Shown here piece by piece: positions 6,944-13,646 of a stretch of 14,168 nt of DNA. Both the position numbers and the translations under genes were made by a program. The stretch covers positions 1-14,168 of the forward strand of contig CALDJI010000075.1 in NCBI GenBank assembly GCA_937901805.1, read 5' to 3'. The stretch is from an uncultured Clostridia bacterium. GTDB lineage: Bacteria > Bacillota > Clostridia > Oscillospirales > Ruminococcaceae. Below the pieces are notes generated by a model that saw only the letters and a list, made by a program, of their open reading frames with translations, made no database searches and was not told the DNA's origin. Each line of letters starts with the position of its first letter. Positions within the stretch are counted from its first letter, which is position 1.

Positions 6944-7225
6944 GAAAATATCCGGCAACTACTGGTTGCCAACGGCATCTTTACCTCTTCTTCCCGGATT
7001 TTTCACAACAGGATAGAGATATTGTGAAAAACCCTCCTGCCCAGGAGCAGAAAACAAAATGATATCTGCTACCTGGCAGGCAGAGATCGGGCACTGTTCC
7101 TAAATCCACTGGAGCAAAACCGAAAATCCTCCTGCAATCCGGTATAGAACCAAATTACATTTGTGAAAATCATTTTTCCCCGGGCAAAATTTTTTCCTCC
7201 AGTATATTTAGTATCACCGAAATCA
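6944..7225. other. Intergenic region, no gene seen
   Basis: About 280 bases between the XRE promoter and the dehydrogenase pseudogene. A minus-strand open frame (7284-7069) has no ribosome site and lies partly antisense to the pseudogene, so I did not call it. No clear hairpin or promoter was found. Confidence 0.4.
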
Positions 7226-7830
7226 AAAAATGGCGTTCCCTCCCTGCGTCTCCTCTCTATGGCAGACACGGATAAAATTTTCACAATAAACGTTATATGG
7301 ACGGAAAATTTGCACCACTGATAGATAAGGGCGGCCGTATTTTAAATGTGTCTTCCATGTCCTCCTTTATGCTGCCGCAGGACAAAGTGCCAAAACAGAT
7401 ATACCGGCTTGCCTTAGCTGATCCGGATCAGTTCCTCGATTCCATTAAGCAGATGCCGGCCGCTGTTCCCGAAGAGCAGAGAACCGGGGGCGCTTATACC
7501 ATGTCCAAAAGCTTTGTCGTATGGCATACGTCCAGAAAACACAGAAGACAGAGCCTGAACCTTATCCCCATTTCCCCGGGGACATACAAAACGCCCATGG
7601 GCGAAGTGGAGGGAGAACAGGCGGCTTCTTTTGCACTGCGCGGCGCACTGGGACACCTGGGAGATCCGGAGGAAATTGCAAAAATGATGATTTTCACGGA
7701 CAATGAAGAATACGGCCATCTTACCCAGTGAGGGCATCCTTAAGACAGGGAAACCGTCAGTGCGCTGGAAACCATGATGGGCACAGCGCTTCCCATATTG
7801 CAGGGCCCGCATGCAGGCCTTTTTTTCATG
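7226..7830 (+). pseudogene. Decayed short-chain dehydrogenase/reductase (SDR)
   Basis: The longest open part (7297-7731, 144 codons) holds the SDR core: the GGRILNVSSMSSF strand with the catalytic serine, the YTMSK catalytic Tyr-x-x-x-Lys, the ISPGTYKTPM loop and the late GDPEEIAKMM helix. The NAD(P)-binding glycine motif is missing. Just upstream in another frame (7259-7297) sits MADTDKIFTINV, the helix that normally precedes this core, so a frameshift lies near 7297. After the TGA at 7729, the third frame reads SEGILKTG (a degraded TG-x-x-LxxDGG end), and the original frame resumes with TVSALETMMG. The stretch between HTSRK and NLIPISPG is also scrambled compared with normal SDRs. At least three lesions plus the lost N-terminus indicate a pseudogene. 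The original substrate is unknown. Confidence 0.75.
7804..7826 (+). terminator. Possible weak terminator after the SDR pseudogene
   Basis: GGCC (7804-7807) can pair with GGCC (7816-7819) around an 8-base loop, followed by seven Ts (7820-7826). The stem is only 4 base pairs. It touches the stop codon of the convergent radical SAM gene. Confidence 0.3.
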
Positions 7831-8737
7831 AGCGGCGTCTGAATACCCCGGTCAAATCAAAAGGAGGGATGTATTCCTCTTTTGCAGAGGACTTTTCCTG
7901 TGCGTAGCCCTGCTGAATCCCCAGGGATAGCAGATGATCATAGACCCGGCGGTATTCATAGGTCGAAATCCTGCGGTTGATTTTCGGATGCAGACAGCTT
8001 TGATAGCAGGGTGTGTATTGACTCATCAAACTGACAAAAACCGAATCCAGGTCAAATTGTTCTGCAATCCAGTCGAGAATTTCCATGGAGTCGCGCATTG
8101 CTCCGGGCATGACCATATGACGGATGATAAGCCCCCGCCGCATAATACCGTCTTCATCCAGCTGGGATACAGGTATCTGGCGGTGCATCTCCAAAATAGC
8201 GGCCTTTGCCGCCCGCGGATAATCCGGCGCCCTGCAATACTCCTCGGCCAGTACGGGACTCATAAATTTAAAGTCCGGCAGATAAATATCCACCACATCT
8301 TCTAATTCGCGCAGCGTCTCCACCCGTTCATATCCTCCGCTATTAAAAACAATCGGCAGGTTCAGCTGCGGTTTAATTTTTTTCAGCACCGGGATAATCA
8401 GGGGAAGAAAATGGGAGGCGGACACCAGATTAATATTATGCGCGCCCTGCTCCTTGAGCTCAAAGCAAATTTCCGAAAAACGCTCCGGGGTGATATCCGC
8501 ACCGAAATATTCGTGGCTGAGCGTATAGTTCTGGCAAAAGCAGCACTGGAGTGTACAGCCGGAAAAAAAGATTGTCCCGCTGCCCCTGGTTCCGCTTAGG
8601 CACGGTTCCTCCCATTCATGCAGGGCAGCGCGCGCAATGCGCAAAGTATTCCCGGCACCGCAGGCCCCGGTTCGTTTGGTTCTGTCTATGCCGCACTGCC
8701 TGGGGCAGAGCTTACAATTTTCCATATCCAATACCAT
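7826..8737 (-). CDS. Radical SAM protein, PflX-like (COG1313 type)
   Basis: A 303-residue radical SAM enzyme. The 4Fe-4S cluster motif C61-x3-C65-x2-C68 lies in GCTLQCCFCQNY. An N-terminal cysteine-rich segment, CKLCPRQCGIDR (8-19) and GACGAG (25-30), is characteristic of the COG1313 group, annotated as PflX-like or pyruvate formate-lyase activating-like proteins. Further family features are HNINLVSASHFLP, VFNSGGYE, YLPDFKF and RHMVMPGA. Such enzymes cleave S-adenosylmethionine to make a 5'-deoxyadenosyl radical; the substrate of this branch is not established, and no glycyl radical enzyme is encoded in the window. I chose the ATG at 8737 because GGAG lies 8 bases upstream; the in-frame codon at 8773 would add 12 residues without a site. 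Confidence 0.87.
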   Translation of the reverse strand: MVLDMENCKLCPRQCGIDRTKRTGACGAGNTLRIARAALHEWEEPCLSGTRGSGTIFFSGCTLQCCFCQNYTLSHEYFGADITPERFSEICFELKEQGAHNINLVSASHFLPLIIPVLKKIKPQLNLPIVFNSGGYERVETLRELEDVVDIYLPDFKFMSPVLAEEYCRAPDYPRAAKAAILEMHRQIPVSQLDEDGIMRRGLIIRHMVMPGAMRDSMEILDWIAEQFDLDSVFVSLMSQYTPCYQSCLHPKINRRISTYEYRRVYDHLLSLGIQQGYAQEKSSAKEEYIPPFDLTGVFRRRS

Positions 8738-8812
8738 AATTCCTTCTCCGTCAATCTCTCCACAGGATACCATTGCTCTTATCGGATAGTTCCCTATGGT
8801 TATATCCTTCCT

Positions 8813-8858
8813 ATTGTAATATGAATGAATACGGCGGTAAAACCCACAGAAATTTCTG
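8813..8858 (-). promoter_or_regulatory. Candidate promoter and palindrome upstream of the radical SAM gene
   Basis: On the minus strand there is TTTACC (8841-8836), a 17-base spacer and TACAAT (8818-8813). Directly upstream of the -35 box is a perfect 12-base palindrome, CAGAAATTTCTG (8847-8858), which could bind a dimeric regulator. No regulator has been identified. Confidence 0.4.
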
Positions 8859-9325
8859 CCACATTTGTATTATACCATATCTCCGTACATGGTTCCATCC
8901 AAGAGGAAGAGACGGATTTCCCAGCGCCCTCTGATCCAGATTTTTTCGGGAAGAAAGACTCCCGGCAGTAATCCCATTTCAGCGGGATTATACCAGAAAT
9001 CAACCGACATATTTTGAATCTTTTATAGAACAAATGCATATGATGGAAAGAGCCTACAAATCAGACGAGCCGTCAATCAAAAGATGAGGTGACATAATAA
9101 CATGTAATTATCACTAAATTTATTCTGTTATATTCCTTAAAATAAAGACAGTTTGCACACCAAAAATGCTGTCTCGGAATTTTACGATTATCCACAAAAA
9201 TGATTCCAAAAACCATTGTGAATATTGCAAGAAAAAATCGAAGAATTGACAGAATCTTCCTGATTACTCTTCTTTTTTTCGCATAGAGCCCGGCAAATTG
9301 CACAAAATTGTAAAAGGTATCCGCC
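8859..9325. other. Intergenic region with hairpin and short open frames, no gene called
   Basis: Several frames are open for 40-50 codons: one from 8935 to a TGA at 9085-9087 (ending FIEQMHMMERAYKSDEPS...), and one from ATG 8889. None has a ribosome site, and they overlap each other, so I call none. TAATCCC (8969-8975) pairs with GGGATTA (8984-8990). A minus-strand frame (9360-9073) also lacks a ribosome site. This may be decayed coding DNA. Confidence 0.3.
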
Positions 9326-9354
9326 TTGACACTCTGTAATTTAGTGAATATAAT
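9326..9354 (+). promoter_or_regulatory. Perfect-consensus sigma-A promoter of the G5/3D gene
   Basis: TTGACA (9326-9331), exactly 17 bases, TATAAT (9349-9354). The start point would be near 9361, giving an 80-base leader before the ATG at 9442. This is the best-matching promoter in the window and implies strong, constitutive or repressor-controlled expression. Confidence 0.85.
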
Positions 9355-9441
9355 TGGCACGACTCAGGAAAAATAGAGATGTGCAGCTTCCAAGTTGCTG
9401 GCAGAGGCGCATCAAAATTTTATCGACAAAGGAGAAATTCA

Positions 9442-10485
9442 ATGACTAGCTTCAGGTTGTTGCCCGGCAAGCTTACACACTTTTTGAAAAGTAAAGTATG
9501 CATTGTGGCAATATTTGCAGCCGTGTGTTGTACCATTCTTTTCGTCGCAATTGCAAATACCAGCAGAGTCACGATTGTGGACCAAAACAATGAATTTGTC
9601 TGTACAACAATGAAAAAAGACGTTCAAGAAATTTTGGAAGAATCCGAAATAACCGTCGGCCCGTATGATAAAGTGACCAGCGAATCGGAAAATGGCAAAA
9701 TCAATGTCATTACGATTGCACGTGCTTTTCCGGTCACCATTGCCGCCGACGGACAGGAACAGACTGTCTATTTGACCAGCGGAACCGCGGGAGATGCGCT
9801 TTGTGCAGCCGGCATTACACTGGACAACGATGATTTGCTCAGCGTGGATACCTCTTCCGTTGTCAGTAAAAACCAGAAAATTGTGGTTAGCCGCGTGGAC
9901 TATGACGAAACCATCACCACAGAGGCAATCCCCCATGAAGTGTCCTACCAGGAAACTTCTTCTATGCGTGCTGGGGCAAGCATCGTTGTCTCCCGCGGGA
10001 GCGATGGAACACGCCGCATCCGTACAGTCAACAAGTATGTTGATGGGGAACTTGTCGACACCAATGTGGAAAAAACGGTAGTGGCTCAACCTGTCACCGA
10101 ACAGGTTATGGTGGGGACTTCCAATATGGTTTCCCAAATGGACGCCCCTGCCGGGATCACTCTGGATGAAAATGGGGTGCCGACTCAGTACAGTGCGGTA
10201 ATTACCGGTTCCGCCACCGCTTATTCCGCGCGGGAAGGCGCTGGAACTGCAAGTGGGATGAAAGCCGCCGTGGGAAGAGTTGCCGTAAACCCAAATCTAA
10301 TCCCCTATGGCACCAGGCTGTTTATCCGCACAACGGACGGTTCCTATATTTACGGATATGCCGTTGCCGCAGATACCGGCACCGCCCTGATGGACGGACG
10401 CGCTATTGTAGATCTGTTCTTCAACAGCTATGAGGAAAGCTGCCAGTTTGGCAGACGCAACGTAGAAATCTACGTCCTGAGTTAA
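9442..10485 (+). CDS. DUF348-G5-3D domain cell-wall protein (YabE/RpfB-like)
   Basis: A 347-residue membrane-anchored or secreted protein. A basic N-terminus and one hydrophobic segment (about 19-38) are followed by two DUF348 beta-grasp repeats (about 41-93 and 97-150), a G5 domain (about 152-228) and a C-terminal 3D domain (about 254-346). The 3D domain shows its three aspartates, D311 in AADTG, D318 in MDGR and D324 in IVDLFF, plus SGMKAAVGRVAVNPNLIPYG, so it should be active. 3D domains are related to the catalytic core of MltA lytic transglycosylases and cut or remodel peptidoglycan. Related Firmicutes proteins such as YabE act in cell-wall turnover. The start at 9442 follows AAAGGAG (9428-9434); an in-frame ATG at 9379 lacks a site. 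It is monocistronic. Confidence 0.92.
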   Translation: MTSFRLLPGKLTHFLKSKVCIVAIFAAVCCTILFVAIANTSRVTIVDQNNEFVCTTMKKDVQEILEESEITVGPYDKVTSESENGKINVITIARAFPVTIAADGQEQTVYLTSGTAGDALCAAGITLDNDDLLSVDTSSVVSKNQKIVVSRVDYDETITTEAIPHEVSYQETSSMRAGASIVVSRGSDGTRRIRTVNKYVDGELVDTNVEKTVVAQPVTEQVMVGTSNMVSQMDAPAGITLDENGVPTQYSAVITGSATAYSAREGAGTASGMKAAVGRVAVNPNLIPYGTRLFIRTTDGSYIYGYAVAADTGTALMDGRAIVDLFFNSYEESCQFGRRNVEIYVLS

Positions 10486-10500
10486 GGGATAACCTAACAG

Positions 10501-10538
10501 GCGCCGAGGAAATTCATCCTGCGGCGCTTTGGTTTTTT
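10501..10538 (+). terminator. Intrinsic terminator after the G5/3D gene
   Basis: GCGCCGAGGA (10501-10510) pairs with TCCT-G-CGGCGC (10517-10527, one bulged G) around AATTCA, followed by TTTGGTTTTTT. The stop codon of the convergent ABC gene (10516-10514) lies in its loop. Confidence 0.87.
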
Positions 10539-11221
10539 CCGCTCCGGTTATCCGAGACAATTTTGCCCTCTTCTACACGGATGCAGCGTTTTGCAGAAGC
10601 AGCGATGGCATCGTCATGGGTGATAAGCACAATCGTACTGCCGGACTGGTGCAGTTCTTCCAACAGAGAGAGAACTTCCCGGCTGGACTTGCGATCCAGG
10701 TTCCCTGTCGGTTCATCGGCCAAAATCAGGGAAGGCGACGCGGCAATCGCGCGGGCAATCGCCACACGCTGCTGCTGCCCGCCTGACATCTCATTTGGGC
10801 GGTGATGTATCCGGTTTTGCAGCCCTACGCGAATCAGTGCCTTGGTGCACAGGGCTTTGCGCTCCTGTTCATGGATTCCCCGGTAAACAAGAGGAAGTTC
10901 CACATTTTCCAAGGCGTCCAATGTTGGAATCAGGTTAAACCCCTGAAAGATAAAACCAATTTCCCGGTTGCGGATGAACGAAAGCTGCCTGTCGTCCATC
11001 TTAGCCGTATCCTTTCCGCGGAGCAGGTATTTCCCACTGGTCGGGACATCCAGACAGCCGAGGATATTCATTAAAGTGGACTTTCCAGAGCCGGACTGCC
11101 CTACAATAGTAACATATTCCCCAGGATAAATTGTCAGATCAATCCCGCGGAGGGCGTCAATCTGCTGATCCGTAATCTGATAAAATTTACTGAGATGGCA
11201 AAGTTTTATCACTGGCTGCAC
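10514..11221 (-). CDS. ABC transporter ATP-binding protein, MacB/LolD/FtsE type
   Basis: A 235-residue ATPase with all ABC motifs: Walker A GQSGSGKST (41-49), Q-loop Q93 in FIFQGFNLIPTLDALENVELPL given in part as FIFQGFNL, signature SGGQQ (146-150), Walker B LILADE (165-170), D-loop GNLD (173-176) and switch histidine H202. The FQGFNL and ENVELPL segments are typical of the MacB/LolD/YknY branch, which works with FtsX-like permeases in export of peptides, antibiotics or lipoproteins. It starts with GTG at 11221 after a GGGGAG site. No permease is adjacent on either side, so it is an orphan here. It ends inside the terminator of the convergent G5/3D gene. Confidence 0.9.
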   Translation of the reverse strand: MQPVIKLCHLSKFYQITDQQIDALRGIDLTIYPGEYVTIVGQSGSGKSTLMNILGCLDVPTSGKYLLRGKDTAKMDDRQLSFIRNREIGFIFQGFNLIPTLDALENVELPLVYRGIHEQERKALCTKALIRVGLQNRIHHRPNEMSGGQQQRVAIARAIAASPSLILADEPTGNLDRKSSREVLSLLEELHQSGSTIVLITHDDAIAASAKRCIRVEEGKIVSDNRSGKNQSAAG

Positions 11222-11432
11222 CGGCCTCGCTCCCCTTCTGTTTCTTTCAGAAGTATTGTTTCCGGCTTTTTTGATAATATTTTGCCCTTTCTGGAAAACT
11301 GACTGGAAATATGGCTTTCAGTTTCTTCCATTCTGTCAAAGTCATATGAAAAAAGGAAAGTTTCCCCTATGGAACAGGCTAAAATCAATAAATCACTCCA
11401 AAAATGTGCGATAAAAGCTGTGATTTTTGATT
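11222..11432. other. Intergenic region between divergent genes
   Basis: About 210 AT-rich bases carrying the leader of the ABC gene. No open frame looks like a gene. A TTGACA on the minus strand (near 11340) lacks a well-placed -10 box, so I could not fix the ABC promoter. Confidence 0.4.
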
Positions 11433-11462
11433 TTGACAGAAAACAGAACCTGCGGGTATAAT
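11433..11462 (+). promoter_or_regulatory. Consensus promoter of the amidohydrolase leader
   Basis: TTGACA (11433-11438), 18 bases, TATAAT (11457-11462). Both boxes are perfect. The transcript would start near 11469, about 105 bases before the amidohydrolase start codon. Confidence 0.8.
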
Positions 11463-11497
11463 AGAAACTGCCGCAGAGAATAAAACCGACTGTTCAT

Positions 11498-11540
11498 GCC
11501 GTATTTCTGCCTAAAAGGCAATACGGCGCTTTTATTTTAT
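11498..11540 (+). terminator. Intrinsic terminator inside the amidohydrolase 5' leader
   Basis: GCCGTAT (11498-11504) pairs with ATACGGC (11521-11527), and TGCC (11508-11511) with GGCA (11517-11520) around TAAAA; TTC is bulged. It is followed by a T-rich tail TTTTATTTTAT (11530-11540). It lies between the promoter and the gene's start codon, so it either attenuates the gene or ends a small RNA of about 65-70 bases. Confidence 0.75.
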
Positions 11541-11574
11541 AGCAGCAAACGAGAACACAGGGTGGGAAAACAGT

Positions 11575-12387
11575 ATGACGAAGCAGAGAAAAATTATTGA
11601 CGCGCACGCCCATATATTCCTCGGGAAAATTGCGGAACGGGCAAGCGAATCTATCCGCGATTTTTATCACCTGAATATGGGGTTTGCCGGTTATCCCCAC
11701 ACTTTGGTGGAACGGGGAAGCAAAATCGGGGTATACAAATACCTGGTATGCTCCACGGCAACGAAACCGGAACAGGTTTTCTCTATCAACAATTTTATTG
11801 CGCAAAAATGTCAGAAATATCCGCAATTTTTTGGTTTTGGTTCCCTTCACCCACGTATGGAGAAAGAACAGTTTGCCGCAGAGATCGACCGAATCCGGAA
11901 ACTAGGCCTACACGGAATCAAACTTCACTCGGATTTCCAGCGGTTTAACATCGATGATCCGGATATGCTGCCCGTATACCGGCTGGCGGCAGAGGCGGGG
12001 CTTCCGATCCTCTTTCATATGGGGGACAGCCGTTATGATTTTTCCGCCCCTCGCAGACTTGCCCATATTGCAGAGCAAGTGCCGAACCTGCTCTGCCTTG
12101 CTGCACATTATGGAGGCTATGAACGCTGGGATGAGGCATACCGGTATTTAAAACTCCCCAACGTATATTTTGACACTTCCAGCAGCCTGTTTAAGCTTTC
12201 TAAAGCGGATGCCCTGGCACTTATGAACCATATGGGCATGGAACGCTTCTTCTTCGGCACGGATTTTCCAATGTGGGAACACGAGACCGAATTGGAACGG
12301 TTTCTCTCCCTCGGATTGTCAGAACAGGACAATGAGAAGGTGCTCCATGGAAATTTTGAACGGGTTTTCGGGCTTGCTGACAAATAA
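11575..12387 (+). CDS. Amidohydrolase 2 family TIM-barrel metal enzyme
   Basis: A 270-residue cytoplasmic enzyme of the amidohydrolase-2 family, which hydrolyses or decarboxylates small ring or carboxylate substrates at a divalent metal. Metal and catalytic residues in order: H11-x-H13 in IDAHAHIF, K116 in GIKLHSD, H148 in ILFHMGD, H178 in LAAHYGG and D230 in FFGTDFP. Length is normal for the short members of the family (260-290). It starts with ATG at 11575, preceded by GGGTGGG. It stands alone behind a consensus promoter and an early terminator, so its output is probably controlled by attenuation. The substrate cannot be told from sequence. Confidence 0.88.
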   Translation: MTKQRKIIDAHAHIFLGKIAERASESIRDFYHLNMGFAGYPHTLVERGSKIGVYKYLVCSTATKPEQVFSINNFIAQKCQKYPQFFGFGSLHPRMEKEQFAAEIDRIRKLGLHGIKLHSDFQRFNIDDPDMLPVYRLAAEAGLPILFHMGDSRYDFSAPRRLAHIAEQVPNLLCLAAHYGGYERWDEAYRYLKLPNVYFDTSSSLFKLSKADALALMNHMGMERFFFGTDFPMWEHETELERFLSLGLSEQDNEKVLHGNFERVFGLADK

Positions 12388-12429
12388 CAGGCTGGAAAGG
12401 GGTATCCCCTCTCCAGCCTGTTATTTGTC
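12379..12429 (+). terminator. 51-nt near-perfect hairpin over the amidohydrolase stop codon
   Basis: The 18 bases at 12379-12396 are the exact reverse complement of 12412-12429. Inside, AGGGG (12398-12402) pairs with CCCCT (12406-12410) around TAT; only the A/C pair at 12397/12411 is unpaired. The stop codon TAA (12385-12387) is in the left arm. The T-run after it is poor (TTATTTGTCTTT). It probably terminates or protects the mRNA end, but the length is unusual. Confidence 0.75.
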
Positions 12430-12458
12430 TTTCCAAAAGATATCCACGGCACATTTTG

Positions 12459-12487
12459 TTGAACAATTCCCTGTATTGTGGTATGAT
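12459..12487 (+). promoter_or_regulatory. Promoter of the substrate-binding protein operon
   Basis: TTGAAC (12459-12464), 17-base spacer, TATGAT (12482-12487). The transcript would start near 12494 and have a leader of about 110 bases. Confidence 0.6.
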
Positions 12488-12492
12488 TAAAA

Positions 12493-12604
12493 AGCATCAT
12501 GAAAATTCCCCGCCTCTGGGGAATGCTATCATAGACAGCCGGCAGGATGCCGACCGCCTGCCCGGCTTATCCGGGGATATTTCTCCAAGAAAAGAAGGGA
12601 TTTT
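12493..12604 (+). promoter_or_regulatory. Structured mRNA leader, candidate cis-regulatory RNA
   Basis: Hairpin A: ATTCCCC (12505-12511) with GGGGAAT (12518-12524). Hairpin B: GCCGG-CAGG (12538-12546) with CCTG-C-CCGGC (12557-12566), one bulged C. A second G-run, CGGGGA at 12572-12577, can instead pair with TCCCCG (12507-12512), which would open hairpin A. The ribosome site GAAGGGA lies at 12594-12600. It does not match the TPP, FMN, cobalamin, SAM or lysine classes as I know them. No terminator is present, so any control would act on translation or RNA stability. Confidence 0.4.
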
Positions 12605-13642
12605 ATGAAAAAAGGATTTCGAAAACTGGCGCTTGCACTCTGTGCAGCGCTGGTAATGACCACATTTGCCGCATGCTCCGCCAAAGAGGATGCAAACAGT
12701 TCCTCTTCCCAGCCGGACATTTCCGCAGCGCCCTCCGGCACGGTGGAAAAAGAAACTGTCCGTGTCGCCGCCCTGAAAGGCCCGACTGCCATTGGAATGG
12801 CAAAACTGATGGAAGACAATGACAGCGGACAGGCCAAAAACGAATACCAGTTTACCATTGCCGCTGCCGCAGATGATATTGTGGGCAAACTGACCTCCGG
12901 AGAAGTGGACATCGCCGCAATTCCCACGAACCTGGCTGCCACCCTGTACCAAAAGACAAGCGGTGGAATTGAGATGCTCGCCGTCAATACCCTGGGCGTA
13001 CTCTATCTGACGGACAGCACAGGAGAAATCAAATCTGTCGGCGATCTGAAAGGAAAAACCATCTATGCAAGCGGAGAGGGCAGTGTCCCACAGTATGTAT
13101 TCGACTATATTCTTTCCCAAAATGGAATGGATCCGCAAAAGGATGTAACAATCGAATACAAGACTGAACATTCCGAACTGGCAACTCTGGCCATTTCCGG
13201 GGACGCCCCAATCTGTGTCCTTCCGGAGCCCTTTGTCACCCAGGTCAAAGCAAAAAATCCCGAAATTTCCGCCGCATTGGATTTGACGAAGGAATGGGAA
13301 GCTGTAACCGACGGCAAATATCAGCTCGCCATGGGCTGTATTGTCGTGCGCAGGGAATTTTTAGACGAGCATAAACAGGCGGTCGACACATTCCTCACCG
13401 AATATAAGGCTTCTACAGAATATGCAAACAGCAACGTAGAACAGACAGCGAAGATTGTCGGGCAAAAGGAGATCATGCCTCAAGAGGTAGCAAATCAGGC
13501 GATTCCGAACTGCAATATCGTTTTTCTCTCCGGGGAGGAGATGAAAAATTCTGTTTCCGGTTTCTATCAGGTGCTGATGGATTTCCAGCCGAAGTCCATA
13601 GGCGGAAAACTGCCGGATGACGAATTCTATTATCAGCAGTAA
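12605..13642 (+). CDS. ABC transporter substrate-binding lipoprotein, SsuA/TauA (NMT1) type
   Basis: A 345-residue periplasmic-type binding protein, lipid-anchored in a Gram-positive. The signal peptide MKKGFRKLALALCAALVMTT ends in a lipobox with Cys24 (FAAC). A Ser-rich linker leads to a two-lobe binding domain starting VRVAALKGPTAIGMAKLM. Family signs are LTSGEVDIAAIPTNLAATLY, GDLKGKTIYASGEG, FDYILSQNGMDPQKDVTIEY and the C-terminal lobe around VVRREFLDEH. Relatives carry sulfonates, taurine, nitrate or thiamine precursors; I cannot tell which. GAAGGGA lies upstream of the ATG. The permease gene starts 4 bases after its stop codon. Confidence 0.87.
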   Translation: MKKGFRKLALALCAALVMTTFAACSAKEDANSSSSQPDISAAPSGTVEKETVRVAALKGPTAIGMAKLMEDNDSGQAKNEYQFTIAAAADDIVGKLTSGEVDIAAIPTNLAATLYQKTSGGIEMLAVNTLGVLYLTDSTGEIKSVGDLKGKTIYASGEGSVPQYVFDYILSQNGMDPQKDVTIEYKTEHSELATLAISGDAPICVLPEPFVTQVKAKNPEISAALDLTKEWEAVTDGKYQLAMGCIVVRREFLDEHKQAVDTFLTEYKASTEYANSNVEQTAKIVGQKEIMPQEVANQAIPNCNIVFLSGEEMKNSVSGFYQVLMDFQPKSIGGKLPDDEFYYQQ

Positions 13643-13646
13643 CCAC

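Noticed and set aside
7069..7284. Minus-strand frame of 71 codons
   Set aside because: GTG start without a ribosome site, and largely antisense to the SDR pseudogene, whose plus-strand homology explains the sequence.
9073..9360. Minus-strand frame of 95 codons upstream of the G5/3D gene
   Set aside because: No ribosome site, low-complexity AT-rich peptide, and it overlaps the perfect-consensus promoter of the opposite strand.
9439..10137. Long minus-strand frame (232 codons) opposite the G5/3D gene
   Set aside because: His/Cys-rich shadow peptide with no domain, opposite a well-supported multi-domain gene.
12493..12604. TPP riboswitch before the NMT1-type binding protein
   Set aside because: The family often carries thiamine precursors, so I looked for the CUGAGA and conserved TPP core segments; neither is present.
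12497..13171. Long minus-strand frames antisense to the binding protein gene
   Set aside because: They mirror a well-supported lipoprotein gene with signal peptide and family motifs; no ribosome sites of their own.
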